Assembly: GCA_021845465.1 (NCBI GenBank)
Contig: JAKBRL010000012.1
Span: 1 to 32,786 of the forward strand
DNA from: Microcaldota archaeon
GTDB lineage: Archaea > Micrarchaeota > Micrarchaeia > Micrarchaeales > CABMGC01
Direction of reading: 5' to 3'
DNA length: 32,786 bases
The position numbers and the translations under genes are program-made. The stretch's first letter is position 1. The number at the start of each line of letters is the position of its first letter. Shown here piece after piece: positions 1 through 7,682 of this stretch. The notes under the pieces were generated by a model. That model did no database searches. It worked only from the letters and a program-made list of their open reading frames with translations, and was not told the DNA's origin.

Positions 1-32
1 CTTTATGCAAATGAGCTGAACTAAATATTATT

Positions 33-138
33 TCCCGTTGGAGAGAGTTGAACTCCCAACCTATCGGTATCTTCCTTGGAAGCTTGTGTCCAAGATTTCA
101 GGCTACAGCCGATCGCTCTGCCATTGAGCTACAACGGG
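33..138 (-). tRNA. tRNA-Tyr (GTA) with a ~34-nt intron
   Basis: Read on the minus strand, a 7-bp acceptor stem (CCCGTTG/CAACGGG), a D arm, an anticodon stem ATCGG/CCGAT and a T arm with loop TTCAACT fold into a normal cloverleaf once an insert in the anticodon loop is removed. The loop then reads CTGTAGA, giving anticodon GTA at 106-104. The C1-G72 pair and A73 are the classic archaeal tRNA-Tyr identity elements. The intron is best placed at the canonical 37/38 site, 102 down to 69, and can form its own stem (CTTGGA/TCCAAG). The bulge-helix-bulge is imperfect by eye, so the exact splice junctions may shift by a base or two. CCA is not encoded. Exons are 138-103 and 68-33. Confidence 0.83.
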
Positions 139-279
139 TTTAAAACTGATTTATAGCTTTACTTATTTATATCTTGGGTTTACTTTCCTGACTCATATTT
201 CTTCTTCTGTTTCATGCAAAGTTTTAATCTATTTTTATATTTATCAGTTTTATAAGATTCTAAGGAAGGAACGTGGGAA

Positions 280-3039
280 ATGGCAAAAAAGAGAGCACCT
301 GTTTCAAAAACAGATACTAAAGTTAGAAAGCCTGATGTAGGCCCTACTCCCAAACACAAGAAACAGAGGATATACGTCCCTCTTACCCTGTATTACATAA
401 AGGATTTTCTTAGGGACATTGCAAACCATAAATATTTCCCAAGCTCAATTCTATCAACATTTGCATTGATAAGCGTAGCAATAGCATTTCCATTTTACCC
501 TATATTGATTCTTATACCTCTGGTCATAGCCCTCTTTTTGCTTTCTAGAATACATCCACTTATAGGGCTTACCGGCCTGATGCTCTTTGCCCTGCCAATG
601 ATAGTATATCAGGCTCCACTTCTGGCATGGTTCTACCTGATATTTGTAGGATTCTCCATTCTTGTAGGATACAAATATGCAGACGCAGCAAGCGTCTTAT
701 TCGCATTGACAGTGCTTCCATTCTCATACCTGGGATACATAATCGAGATACCTGCATTCGTGATGGCTGTCCTCTTTTTAGGATTCAAGCGCAGCATTGT
801 TGTGACATCTGTATTCATTGTGTTGGTAGTGATACTTTCTGGGCTTACAGGCATACATAACACAGCGCCATTCTTCTACAACCAAGCAGGATTTAGGTCA
901 TCTTTCTCCAATTCAAATCTTCTTTCAATGCTCTCGCCGTCTAAGACTGCCCCTTCACTATCCTCATTTCTTGCCGCATTGTACTCATCATTTTCGGCAT
1001 TTTTCAGCATAAGTGTCTGGGGGAACCTCTTCGGCGGAATATATCTTGCAATACTCTCGATATTCTACAATCTTGAACTTACAGCCCTCCAGCTGGTAGT
1101 CTGGCTGATAACCGTATTTATCATAATAAACCAGGTCGTAAACAGCAGATCAGAATACAAAGGAACAGTGGCAGGATTTTACAGCCTTGTAATCCTATTC
1201 ACATTTGGATTCATAAGTTATGCTTTTGGTACGGGATTCAATATTGCAATACTTTTCGGATTCATATTGGTAGGTCCAATAACCTTCATCCTTGAGCTTA
1301 ATGATGTCAATATAGTGCGCGCTCTGGAGATGATGAAAAAGGATTTCATAGATATGTTTGGAGGCGCGCTTGAAGATCTAACTACAGGCACGCATGAAAC
1401 ATTTAGTGATATAGCCAATTACGAAGAGACAAAACAAGAATTGATTGAAGCTGTGCTTGAACCGATGGAACACAGAGAGATAAAAGGAGCATACAACATA
1501 AAGCCTGCAAAGGGCATACTTCTCTTCGGGCCTCCAGGGACAGGCAAGACAATGCTTATGCGTGCGGTATCGAATGAGACCCGTTCGAAATTCTTCTATG
1601 TGAAAACCTCCTCTTTAATATACAACAGCGATTCCGAAGGCAATCTCTCAAGGATATTCGCCACAGCCAAAAAGAATACTCCGGTAGTGCTTTTCTTCGA
1701 TGAGATAGATGGAATTGCAGGAGCAAGAGAGCTCGCAGGAAACGAAAATACCAAACTCCTCTTATCGATGCTTTTATCCGAAATGGACGGCTTCCAGAAA
1801 ATCGACGGAGTTGTCGTAGTGGGCTCAACTAATGTTCCAGAACTTTTAGACCACAGTATCATGCGCCCCGGGAGATTTGACAAGATAATCTATGTTCCTC
1901 TGCCTGACAAAGATGCGAGGATAGCCGTATTTAAACATTATTCGAAAAAATATCCGATGGCATCAGACATAGACTTTGAAAAACTGGCAGAAATAACTCA
2001 CAGATTTTCCAATGCCGACATTGCTAATGTATGTTCCGAAGCCGCAAGGCATGCAGCAAGCGTTGCCCTAAACGAATCGAAAGTAATGAAGATTGATACT
2101 GAAGATCTTGAGAGAGTGATACGACATACAAAGCCATCAGTCTCACTGGCTAAACTCGAAGCTTATGCAAAATTCAGGATGGACTATGAAAGAAGAATGT
2201 TCCAGAAAGAGGAGAAATCTGATACTCCTTTAATATCGATAGATGACGTCATAGGCATGGAAGATGCCAAAAAAGCGCTCTATGAGGCCTTAGAGATCCC
2301 TATAATGCACCCAAAGCTTCTCAAAGAATACCATATACGCTCAATAACAGGCATACTCCTTTTCGGGCCTCCAGGGACAGGCAAGACAATGATAATGAAG
2401 GCGATATCAAACAAGATAGGCAATTACAAGACGATAACAATATCTGGCGATGAGCTTATAGAAAAAGGATATGATGAAGCCGTAGAAATAATACGGGACA
2501 TATTCAACAGGGCAATAGAGAACTCCCCGTCAATTATAGTAATTGATGAGATCGATTCTTTAGCGCCTAAGAGAGATGGAAATTCAGAGGCAGACGTAAG
2601 AATAACTGGTGAATTTCTTAGGCAACTTGATAGGCTTCAAGAAAGCGGCGGAGTCATACTGGTAGGCACAACAAACAGGCCGGAAGCCATGGATCCTGCA
2701 ATGATACGTCCAGGCAGATTTGACAAACTGATATTTGTCGGGCCTCCGGAAGAAGGCGATAGAGTCAAAATATTCCAGAAGAACTTAGAGAATGCACCAC
2801 TGTCAGATATAGACTTCGATAAGATTTCCAAAGAAACCAAAAACTATACAGGCGCAGACATAGCGAACATATGCCGTGAAGCTAAGATTAATGCTCTTGA
2901 AGAACGTATAAAATCAGGCATGATAAAAAGAATAACCACTGAAGACTTATTGGAGATAATAAAGAAGACAAGGCCGTCAGCGCCGGAAAGAAGCCTTAGC
3001 AAATTTGAGTCCTTCATGTATCTTCACGGAAGAGCCTGA
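280..3039 (+). CDS. Polytopic membrane protein with two AAA ATPase modules (Cdc48-like)
   Basis: 919 residues. A basic 30-residue N-terminus is followed by about nine to eleven hydrophobic segments (roughly residues 55-345), then two AAA modules. Module 1 has Walker A GPPGTGKT at 417-424, Walker B FFDE at 472-475 and an arginine-finger region with MRPGRFDK. Module 2 has Walker A at 696-703, Walker B VIDE at 754-757 and IRPGRFDK. Both look catalytically intact. The AAA modules resemble the Cdc48/VAT family, but the usual N-terminal substrate/cofactor domain is absent and a large membrane domain stands in its place. There is no FtsH zinc-protease or Lon serine-protease domain, and no C-terminal HbYX motif. 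A role in pulling proteins out of, or remodelling, the cytoplasmic membrane is inference. A TATA-like stretch lies at about 230-247, and a GTGG ribosome-site-like motif precedes the ATG. The gene stands alone. Confidence 0.9.
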   Translation: MAKKRAPVSKTDTKVRKPDVGPTPKHKKQRIYVPLTLYYIKDFLRDIANHKYFPSSILSTFALISVAIAFPFYPILILIPLVIALFLLSRIHPLIGLTGLMLFALPMIVYQAPLLAWFYLIFVGFSILVGYKYADAASVLFALTVLPFSYLGYIIEIPAFVMAVLFLGFKRSIVVTSVFIVLVVILSGLTGIHNTAPFFYNQAGFRSSFSNSNLLSMLSPSKTAPSLSSFLAALYSSFSAFFSISVWGNLFGGIYLAILSIFYNLELTALQLVVWLITVFIIINQVVNSRSEYKGTVAGFYSLVILFTFGFISYAFGTGFNIAILFGFILVGPITFILELNDVNIVRALEMMKKDFIDMFGGALEDLTTGTHETFSDIANYEETKQELIEAVLEPMEHREIKGAYNIKPAKGILLFGPPGTGKTMLMRAVSNETRSKFFYVKTSSLIYNSDSEGNLSRIFATAKKNTPVVLFFDEIDGIAGARELAGNENTKLLLSMLLSEMDGFQKIDGVVVVGSTNVPELLDHSIMRPGRFDKIIYVPLPDKDARIAVFKHYSKKYPMASDIDFEKLAEITHRFSNADIANVCSEAARHAASVALNESKVMKIDTEDLERVIRHTKPSVSLAKLEAYAKFRMDYERRMFQKEEKSDTPLISIDDVIGMEDAKKALYEALEIPIMHPKLLKEYHIRSITGILLFGPPGTGKTMIMKAISNKIGNYKTITISGDELIEKGYDEAVEIIRDIFNRAIENSPSIIVIDEIDSLAPKRDGNSEADVRITGEFLRQLDRLQESGGVILVGTTNRPEAMDPAMIRPGRFDKLIFVGPPEEGDRVKIFQKNLENAPLSDIDFDKISKETKNYTGADIANICREAKINALEERIKSGMIKRITTEDLLEIIKKTRPSAPERSLSKFESFMYLHGRA

Positions 3040-3169
3040 ACCCAAATGGATATCTTCAGATTGATTATAGTGCATTTTCAATATACATGTTACGATTCAG
3101 GTATAATGGAAAGGTTCTTTCCTTAGCTTATACTGATTTGGCTTCAGATTAGAATGAATGCGCTGCGAT

Positions 3170-3937
3170 CTATCTCCAGAATTTAATATATGCATACACT
3201 ACAACAAGTATTATTCCTAGAACGATCAAGAAGTATATGGTGTTATAATCGTGGTAGTAGATATTGGAAAAATAGCCTGTTACCTCTTCCTGCAGAGATT
3301 CTTTAGATATAAACGAAAATGAGAATTGTGAGAGGGGCTCCTGCGAATACCATGAGAAAGAGGAAAAATTCTTGTAATCTCCAAGGAAGGAAGGGGAAGG
3401 AGAATCCGGAAGAGGGTATACCTTAACCAGTTCAGAACCTGCAGGGATTATTATATTGAAACGGTAATTAGGAGGAAGTGCCTGCCCGTTTATAGTATAT
3501 TCGAAATTCAATACGCTGTTGTTAAAGGTATATTCGAACTCCCTTGGGGCTATATTTTTCATATTTGTAACATTATTGACATAGTAACTCATGGTGAGTG
3601 TTGTCTGGCCCCCATAAGGTTCAAGTATAAGCGGGCCGGGAAGGAAGGTAAAATCATACGTGCTTCTCTTATAATTTATTATATTCTGAACAAGATTCGT
3701 AGCATATAAGGTTTTCTGCCAGTCATTCAGGGTAAGGCCTATAGCATTTCGGTTCTTGGTATATTGGGATACAGAACTGTTGCTAACATAGACATCGAAT
3801 GTTTCGACAATATGTGCGCTTGTGTTGCTATTGAGCACAACTGTAGTGTTGACAAAAGTAATGTTATAATAGGCCTTTACATTTCCAAGCAAAACCAGCA
3901 GGAACAGGCCCATTACAAGATATCCTATCCTCATCAA
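3170..3937 (-). CDS. Secreted, C-terminally membrane-anchored protein of unknown function
   Basis: 255 residues. An N-terminal hydrophobic signal sequence (residues 3-22, MRIGYLVMGLFLLVLLGNVKA) precedes a ~200-residue exterior domain rich in Asn, Ser, Thr and Tyr with many N-x-S/T sequons, predicted to be beta-rich. It ends with one transmembrane helix (about residues 233-251) and a short basic tail, KFWR. This is the plan of a surface protein anchored by its C-terminus. No family was recognised. The start may be the second Met, one codon downstream. It converges with the AAA gene across a 130-base gap that holds a small hairpin (GGAAAG/CTTTCC at 3108-3122) but no gene. Confidence 0.75.
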   Translation of the reverse strand: MMRIGYLVMGLFLLVLLGNVKAYYNITFVNTTVVLNSNTSAHIVETFDVYVSNSSVSQYTKNRNAIGLTLNDWQKTLYATNLVQNIINYKRSTYDFTFLPGPLILEPYGGQTTLTMSYYVNNVTNMKNIAPREFEYTFNNSVLNFEYTINGQALPPNYRFNIIIPAGSELVKVYPLPDSPSPSFLGDYKNFSSFSWYSQEPLSQFSFSFISKESLQEEVTGYFSNIYYHDYNTIYFLIVLGIILVVVYAYIKFWR

Positions 3938-4041
3938 ACCACTTCAAGCATTATTCTAACCATTTATGTTATTATATATTTTTGCTTTATCTACTCCCTT
4001 CTGCAGAATCAGAGATTATTGAGAAACTGTCCTTTAAGATA

Positions 4042-4114
4042 TAGCCCTGCCCAGATTCGAACTGGGGTTACCGGGTTCAGAGCCCGATGTCCTTGACCAC
4101 TAGACTACAGGGCT
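4042..4114 (-). tRNA. tRNA-Gln (CTG)
   Basis: On the minus strand the acceptor stem is AGCCCTG/CAGGGCT, the D stem GTCT/GGAC, the anticodon stem TCGGG/CCCGG with loop CTCTGAA (anticodon CTG), and the T arm CCCAG-TTCGAAT-CTGGG. The A1-U72 pair and A73 agree with archaeal tRNA-Gln. There is no intron and no encoded CCA. It sits in the ~240-base region between the divergently transcribed membrane-anchored protein and the M50 protease. Confidence 0.88.
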
Positions 4115-4178
4115 ATAGTCTTCCTTTTATATCTTATCAAAGTAATTTATAATCATTTCTGAAAAAATATAATCTAGT

Positions 4179-4904
4179 GTGACAATGTATAGAATGGCAC
4201 CTTCCAATCAAGAACTGCAGGACATGATAATAGCAGATGTTGCTTTGTCGGTGGCATTTAGTATATTACTAAGCGCTGGAAACACGGCAAAAATCTCCTT
4301 CTGCAGTCTCTCTTCAGGTATCTTTGGGACATTCTGCAGCAATCCCTTCCTCTTTTATCTTCCCATATCATTTGTAGCGGTTAGTTTTTCATTCATTCTT
4401 CACGAATACATGCATAAGCGGGTAGCGCAGCATTATGGCGCAATAGCAGCATTTAAGAGATCAGATCTGGGCATAGTAATTGCATTGGTCACCTCTTTTC
4501 TCGGATTTCTTATGGCGCTTCCGGGAGCCACAATGATATACACGGACAAGTTTACCAAGCGCCAGGATGGAATCACGTCAGTGGCCGGACCCCTTACCAA
4601 TTTTGCAGTCTTTGTGGTATTTTATACAGGGATGTTTGTATTCCGGCATGGATATCTGAATCTGCTAATGGGAACTACTGCATTCATAGCATTATGGCTT
4701 GCCTTCGTAAACATGCTGCCTGTACCTCCATTAGACGGAAGCAAAGTTCTTAGATGGAACAAGCCGACTTACTTTATCATAATAATTACAGTATTTGCAC
4801 TTCTAATACTTCTTGAAGGACTGGCAATACTCCCAATCATAGCCATAGTCTTTGTATTATCACTGATTATGTCACTTTTCTCCAGTAGAATATTATTTTT
4901 CTAA
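4179..4904 (+). CDS. M50-family intramembrane metalloprotease (site-2 protease type)
   Basis: 241 residues with about six hydrophobic segments. The zinc-binding HExxH motif is HEYMH at residues 75-79 inside a membrane segment, and the third ligand region is PPLDG with Asp186, the NPxDG-type motif of the S2P/Rip1/SpoIVFB family. Family members cut transmembrane substrates, often to release regulators; the substrate here is unknown. There is no PDZ domain, so this is the minimal form. The first possible start is GTG at 4179, but ATG at 4185 or 4194 is equally plausible. A TATA-like element (TAATTTATAATC, ~4142-4153) suggests transcription begins near 4174, so the message is nearly leaderless. 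Its stop overlaps the stop of the convergent gene by four bases. Confidence 0.87.
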   Translation: MTMYRMAPSNQELQDMIIADVALSVAFSILLSAGNTAKISFCSLSSGIFGTFCSNPFLFYLPISFVAVSFSFILHEYMHKRVAQHYGAIAAFKRSDLGIVIALVTSFLGFLMALPGATMIYTDKFTKRQDGITSVAGPLTNFAVFVVFYTGMFVFRHGYLNLLMGTTAFIALWLAFVNMLPVPPLDGSKVLRWNKPTYFIIIITVFALLILLEGLAILPIIAIVFVLSLIMSLFSSRILFF

Positions 4905-5308
4905 TGCCTCAGATGCACTCCGTGAAGATCTGGCAGTGCACTTCCGAGAGCAGAAGAAATGCTGACTTCGGATTTTCTTTCGCTCCAGTTTATTACTGTA
5001 ATATCAATTCTGGTTATTTCTCTTTCTTTGCCTCTAACTACTGATATTTCAGTATGCCTGTCAGCAAGCCCTTTTCGCTCTAGCCAATCTGCAATTCTCT
5101 CTCTATATCCGCTATTTGGATTATTATAATTTCTTTCTACGCCGTCTGGTTTTGGTATAAAGACAAAATGTGCCGAATCGCTTCCTTTTCCTCTTCTAGC
5201 AAAAAAGGCGCTGTTACCTCTTACTACTCCCATTACCTCATTGTACGTTCCAATGTTGCGTACAAAAAGACTTCGTCCCCCAGGTTGAGATTCATGGTGT
5301 TTTTCCAT
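4901..5308 (-). CDS. Orphan soluble protein, unknown function
   Basis: 135 residues, rich in Arg, His and Ser, with no membrane segment or signal peptide. It has alternating beta-like stretches (for example EITRIDITVINW near residues 95-106) and a likely helix around residues 68-80 (YRERIADWLERKG). No family was recognised. The start is ATG with no clear ribosome site; an AT-rich TTTAAAT-type element lies about 30 bases upstream, so it may be leaderless. It overlaps the convergent M50 gene by four bases at the stops. It is the first of three unrecognised genes in an AT-rich region. Confidence 0.55.
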   Translation of the reverse strand: MEKHHESQPGGRSLFVRNIGTYNEVMGVVRGNSAFFARRGKGSDSAHFVFIPKPDGVERNYNNPNSGYRERIADWLERKGLADRHTEISVVRGKEREITRIDITVINWSERKSEVSISSALGSALPDLHGVHLRH

Positions 5309-5535
5309 TTAATCAGGAGTATACTTTCTGTTTAACATTTAAATTCGTATTCTACAAATACGTCAATCTACCCTTATTTATGGGCATCGCGCCAGACAAT
5401 AGTTGCGATAATTAAGCACATCTGCTTAGGACAGAATTTAATAAACATGTAATCTTCAATACTATAAAAATGTTAGAATTACTAATATTATATTTGTATA
5501 AGCTCGTATGATTAAACTTTCTTAGAGATTCTATG

Positions 5536-5577
5536 ACTATTTTAGAATAGTATACCGTAATGGCTATATATCTATAA
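5536..5577 (+). promoter_or_regulatory. TATA box and inverted repeat before the orphan at 5594
   Basis: A strong TATA element (CTATATATCTATAAA, about 5563-5577) is centred ~25 bases before ATG 5594, fitting leaderless transcription. Just upstream, at 5536-5551, is an inverted repeat ACTATT-TTAG-AATAGT. It shares the 13-mer TATACTATTCTAA (minus strand, 5554-5542) with the padR operator at 21294-21309. The TATA call is good; the regulatory role of the repeat is inference. Confidence 0.45.
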
Positions 5578-5593
5578 ATTCAGATTCTTGCTT

Positions 5594-6412
5594 ATGGAAA
5601 CTAAACTAAATGATCAAGGAAGAAAGAATGTAACTGTAACCGCAAGATCAGCACTTAGAAATACGATATTGCCTGCGATAGTGGCTGGAAGTATGGTATT
5701 TATGCCTACTTCGTTAACTACCATTGCAAGGGATGGAATCTTCAACCCTTCACCAGTGGCATCAAGCAATGTTCAACAAGATATCAAAAATAATAATCAT
5801 ACAACTGGTGTACAGCAGAAGAGTAACGGACATATGAAACATGCCCATGTGAACGGAAGTGTTAAGATAGGCAAATCAGAAATAGTTAGGATGAGCCCAG
5901 ATCAGAGAAAGATCACATACACATTCACGGTTGAGAATAAGAATGTAGCCCACCTTCTTACAGCAACATGTAGGGATAAGACATCTGGAGTATATTACAG
6001 GCTTGAAATATACTTTGACATTTCTATTGGCGTAGTCAATTTAAACATCTATAATGAAGCAGCAAAAGATGCAGTCGCTTCTGGAATGTTCTTTATAGAT
6101 ACAATAGCTAAGACTGGAGACAAGATAACTCTCGAAATGGCCTATACAAGAGATGCAGAGAAAAAGGATGCAGTAGAACTAAACATACGCAATGACACTA
6201 AAAAGGCAAATACATATACTACTGGACCTATTTCATTGTCAATATCTGACCGATTCGAAGCATTTGAAGCCGAAAAGATAGTAATAAAGGAAGCACCTAA
6301 AACTATGAAGCAAAAACCCAAAGATAAAGAGTCCAAACCGAAAGAGATGCCTATAAATCCACTTAAGGAAGCAGAACTCCATAACTATCTTTTTGCAATG
6401 GTAAAAGGTTGA
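5594..6412 (+). CDS. Orphan putative secreted/membrane-anchored protein
   Basis: 272 residues from ATG 5594; the frame also allows TTG 5588, but the TATA box spacing favours the ATG. A basic stretch is followed by one hydrophobic segment (about residues 20-42), which could be a signal peptide or an anchor. The middle part (about 85-215) is predicted beta-rich, with patterns such as ITYTFTVENKN. The C-terminus has a Lys/Pro-rich linker (PKDKESKPKE) followed by a short hydrophobic end. No family was recognised. Codon use is similar to, but more AT-rich than, the housekeeping genes. It is flanked on both sides by long AT-rich spacers. Confidence 0.62.
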   Translation: METKLNDQGRKNVTVTARSALRNTILPAIVAGSMVFMPTSLTTIARDGIFNPSPVASSNVQQDIKNNNHTTGVQQKSNGHMKHAHVNGSVKIGKSEIVRMSPDQRKITYTFTVENKNVAHLLTATCRDKTSGVYYRLEIYFDISIGVVNLNIYNEAAKDAVASGMFFIDTIAKTGDKITLEMAYTRDAEKKDAVELNIRNDTKKANTYTTGPISLSISDRFEAFEAEKIVIKEAPKTMKQKPKDKESKPKEMPINPLKEAELHNYLFAMVKG

Positions 6413-7145
6413 AATCTCATAATTATGAAATTAGAATTTATTAGCATCAGCTATGATTCATTTTCATTTTTATGAAACGAAAGGAGTTTTGAAAAAAGTA
6501 TCTCATTTCAAATTAATGAGAATTAACTGGCTATTGTGATGCCATCCCTATTATTTGGGAAAAGGGATATTTTTTCAGGCATTTCTTCATGAGGACCTTT
6601 TTCATTTCATATCCATGGAAAATGAAAATTGTATTTCAATAAAATGAAATTACACATGCGCCATCTGAAAAAGCAAGAGTTTTAGCCATTATAAGACCTC
6701 CGACGACAAAATTACTGCCTAATTTTAGTTTTAAGGCACGTGATTTTTGGCACTCGATAATTTATATGGGTAGAAGATCTTGCATCCTTGAGCGATTATG
6801 GTCAATTTCTGTATTGATAAGATATTATTAGATTTTCTAGTATAATATGTACTAAATCAGATATTCCTGTAATTCAATGTAGCACAATAACTGAGAAAAT
6901 TTTTCTTCAGTAAGTTTTTCTACAAAAAGTCTGTTTGATTTTTTCGGAAAGGATCCAGATTCTGGCCTGTAATTCACAGCTGCTTGCAATTAATAGATTT
7001 GAAGATAATATAAATCAAATATTATAATGTAAAAAAGGTATAAAGAATACAAATTAGTAATTCAAAAATAATATTAGAAAGACTAAAACATTATTACTTT
7101 GGACAAAATATTTATATCAATGAATAGAAAATAGTCTATGATAGT
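6413..7145. other. 733-base AT-rich region without a convincing gene
   Basis: No long open frame on either strand looks coding. Recognisable items are repeated ATTTCATTT/AAATGAAAT-like words (about 6455-6650), a hairpin ATCCCT/AGGGAT (about 6546-6570), a TATA-like AATTTATATGG (~6758-6768) that could start a short RNA, and a 17-codon reading frame on the minus strand with a strong ribosome site (6636-6689). It could be a decayed gene, a long regulatory region or small-RNA locus; the sequence does not decide. Confidence 0.5.
6636..6689 (-). CDS. Possible 17-residue peptide frame with strong ribosome site
   Basis: On the minus strand GGAGGT (6701-6696) stands seven bases before an ATG that opens a 17-codon frame, MAKTLAFSDGACVISFY, ending in TGA. 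The ribosome site is stronger than that of most real genes in this window. The product matches no family that I know and may be a remnant of a longer gene, a small peptide or chance. Confidence 0.2.
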   Translation of the reverse strand: MAKTLAFSDGACVISFY

Positions 7146-7421
7146 ATGGATAAGCATATTGGAGAAAGAGGACATAAGAGAGTTCTTATGCCAGAGAGGA
7201 GAACTCCAAACTGGATTCTTCCTGTGATATCAGCAGCAGCTGTTGTTGCAGTAGAGCTGCTTGCAATGGATATAGCATATGAAAGAGGGCGTTACATGAA
7301 AATGATAAAAAATGACGACCCTGTTGTACATGTTTTGGATAAAAGATGCAATCAAGGCCTTTTGGATCCTAAAGAGGCAGAATTCCTAATTGAAGAATGC
7401 AGGAAAGCTTCCAGAAAGTAA
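7146..7421 (+). CDS. Small single-pass membrane protein, unknown
   Basis: 91 residues. A basic N-terminus (residues 1-22) is followed by one transmembrane helix (about 24-44, WILPVISAAAVVAVELLAM) and a charged C-terminal domain of ~45 residues ending in a helix (residues 74-91). The basic side before the helix predicts an inside N-terminus by the positive-inside rule. No family was recognised; the C-terminal helix-turn-helix-like end only loosely recalls short SHOCT-like tails. A TATA box (ATATTTATATC, ~7108-7118) lies upstream. A second ATG at 7138 opens a different 29-codon frame and is judged less likely. Confidence 0.6.
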   Translation: MDKHIGERGHKRVLMPERRTPNWILPVISAAAVVAVELLAMDIAYERGRYMKMIKNDDPVVHVLDKRCNQGLLDPKEAEFLIEECRKASRK

Positions 7422-7605
7422 TAAAATAGGTAAAATCTCATAGATTGTTAGATTATCTATTACTTTTTTAGAATTGACTTATTTTCTTTTTCCTGCTTTA
7501 AAAAAGATTACAGTAAAAACAGGCGTTGCTAAAAATAAGAAACTAAGATAACTTCAAAGATAGCAAAAGGATAAAAACATATAATTGCATTGTTTAGTAG
7601 CAAAA

Positions 7606-7668
7606 CGTTTCCGGTATTCCTGAAACGCTATTGTATTTTTATAAGATTAGGCTAATACCATAGCCTAA
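7606..7668 (+). promoter_or_regulatory. rfcS promoter with two inverted repeats
   Basis: A near-perfect palindrome, CGTTTCCGG-TATT-CCTGAAACG (7606-7627, one mismatch), stands just upstream of a TATA-like element (GTATTTTTATAAG, ~7633-7645). Downstream is a perfect 8-bp inverted repeat, TTAGGCTA-ATACCA-TAGCCTAA (7647-7668), across the expected transcription start (~7663). The placement is typical of operators around an archaeal promoter; function is inferred. Confidence 0.4.
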
Positions 7669-7682
7669 AACCAGGTACATCT

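Noticed and set aside
3764..4096. 110-codon plus-strand frame crossing a gene start and the tRNA-Gln
   Set aside because: It runs through the tRNA gene and opposite the signal peptide region of the secreted protein; not plausible as a gene.
6450..6650. CRISPR-like array from repeated ATTTCATTT words
   Set aside because: The words are short, irregular in spacing and in both orientations; there are no equal spacers and no cas genes.
7138..7227. 29-codon frame starting eight bases before the small membrane protein gene
   Set aside because: It overlaps the better 91-residue frame, which has a credible membrane helix; the short product has no recognisable feature.
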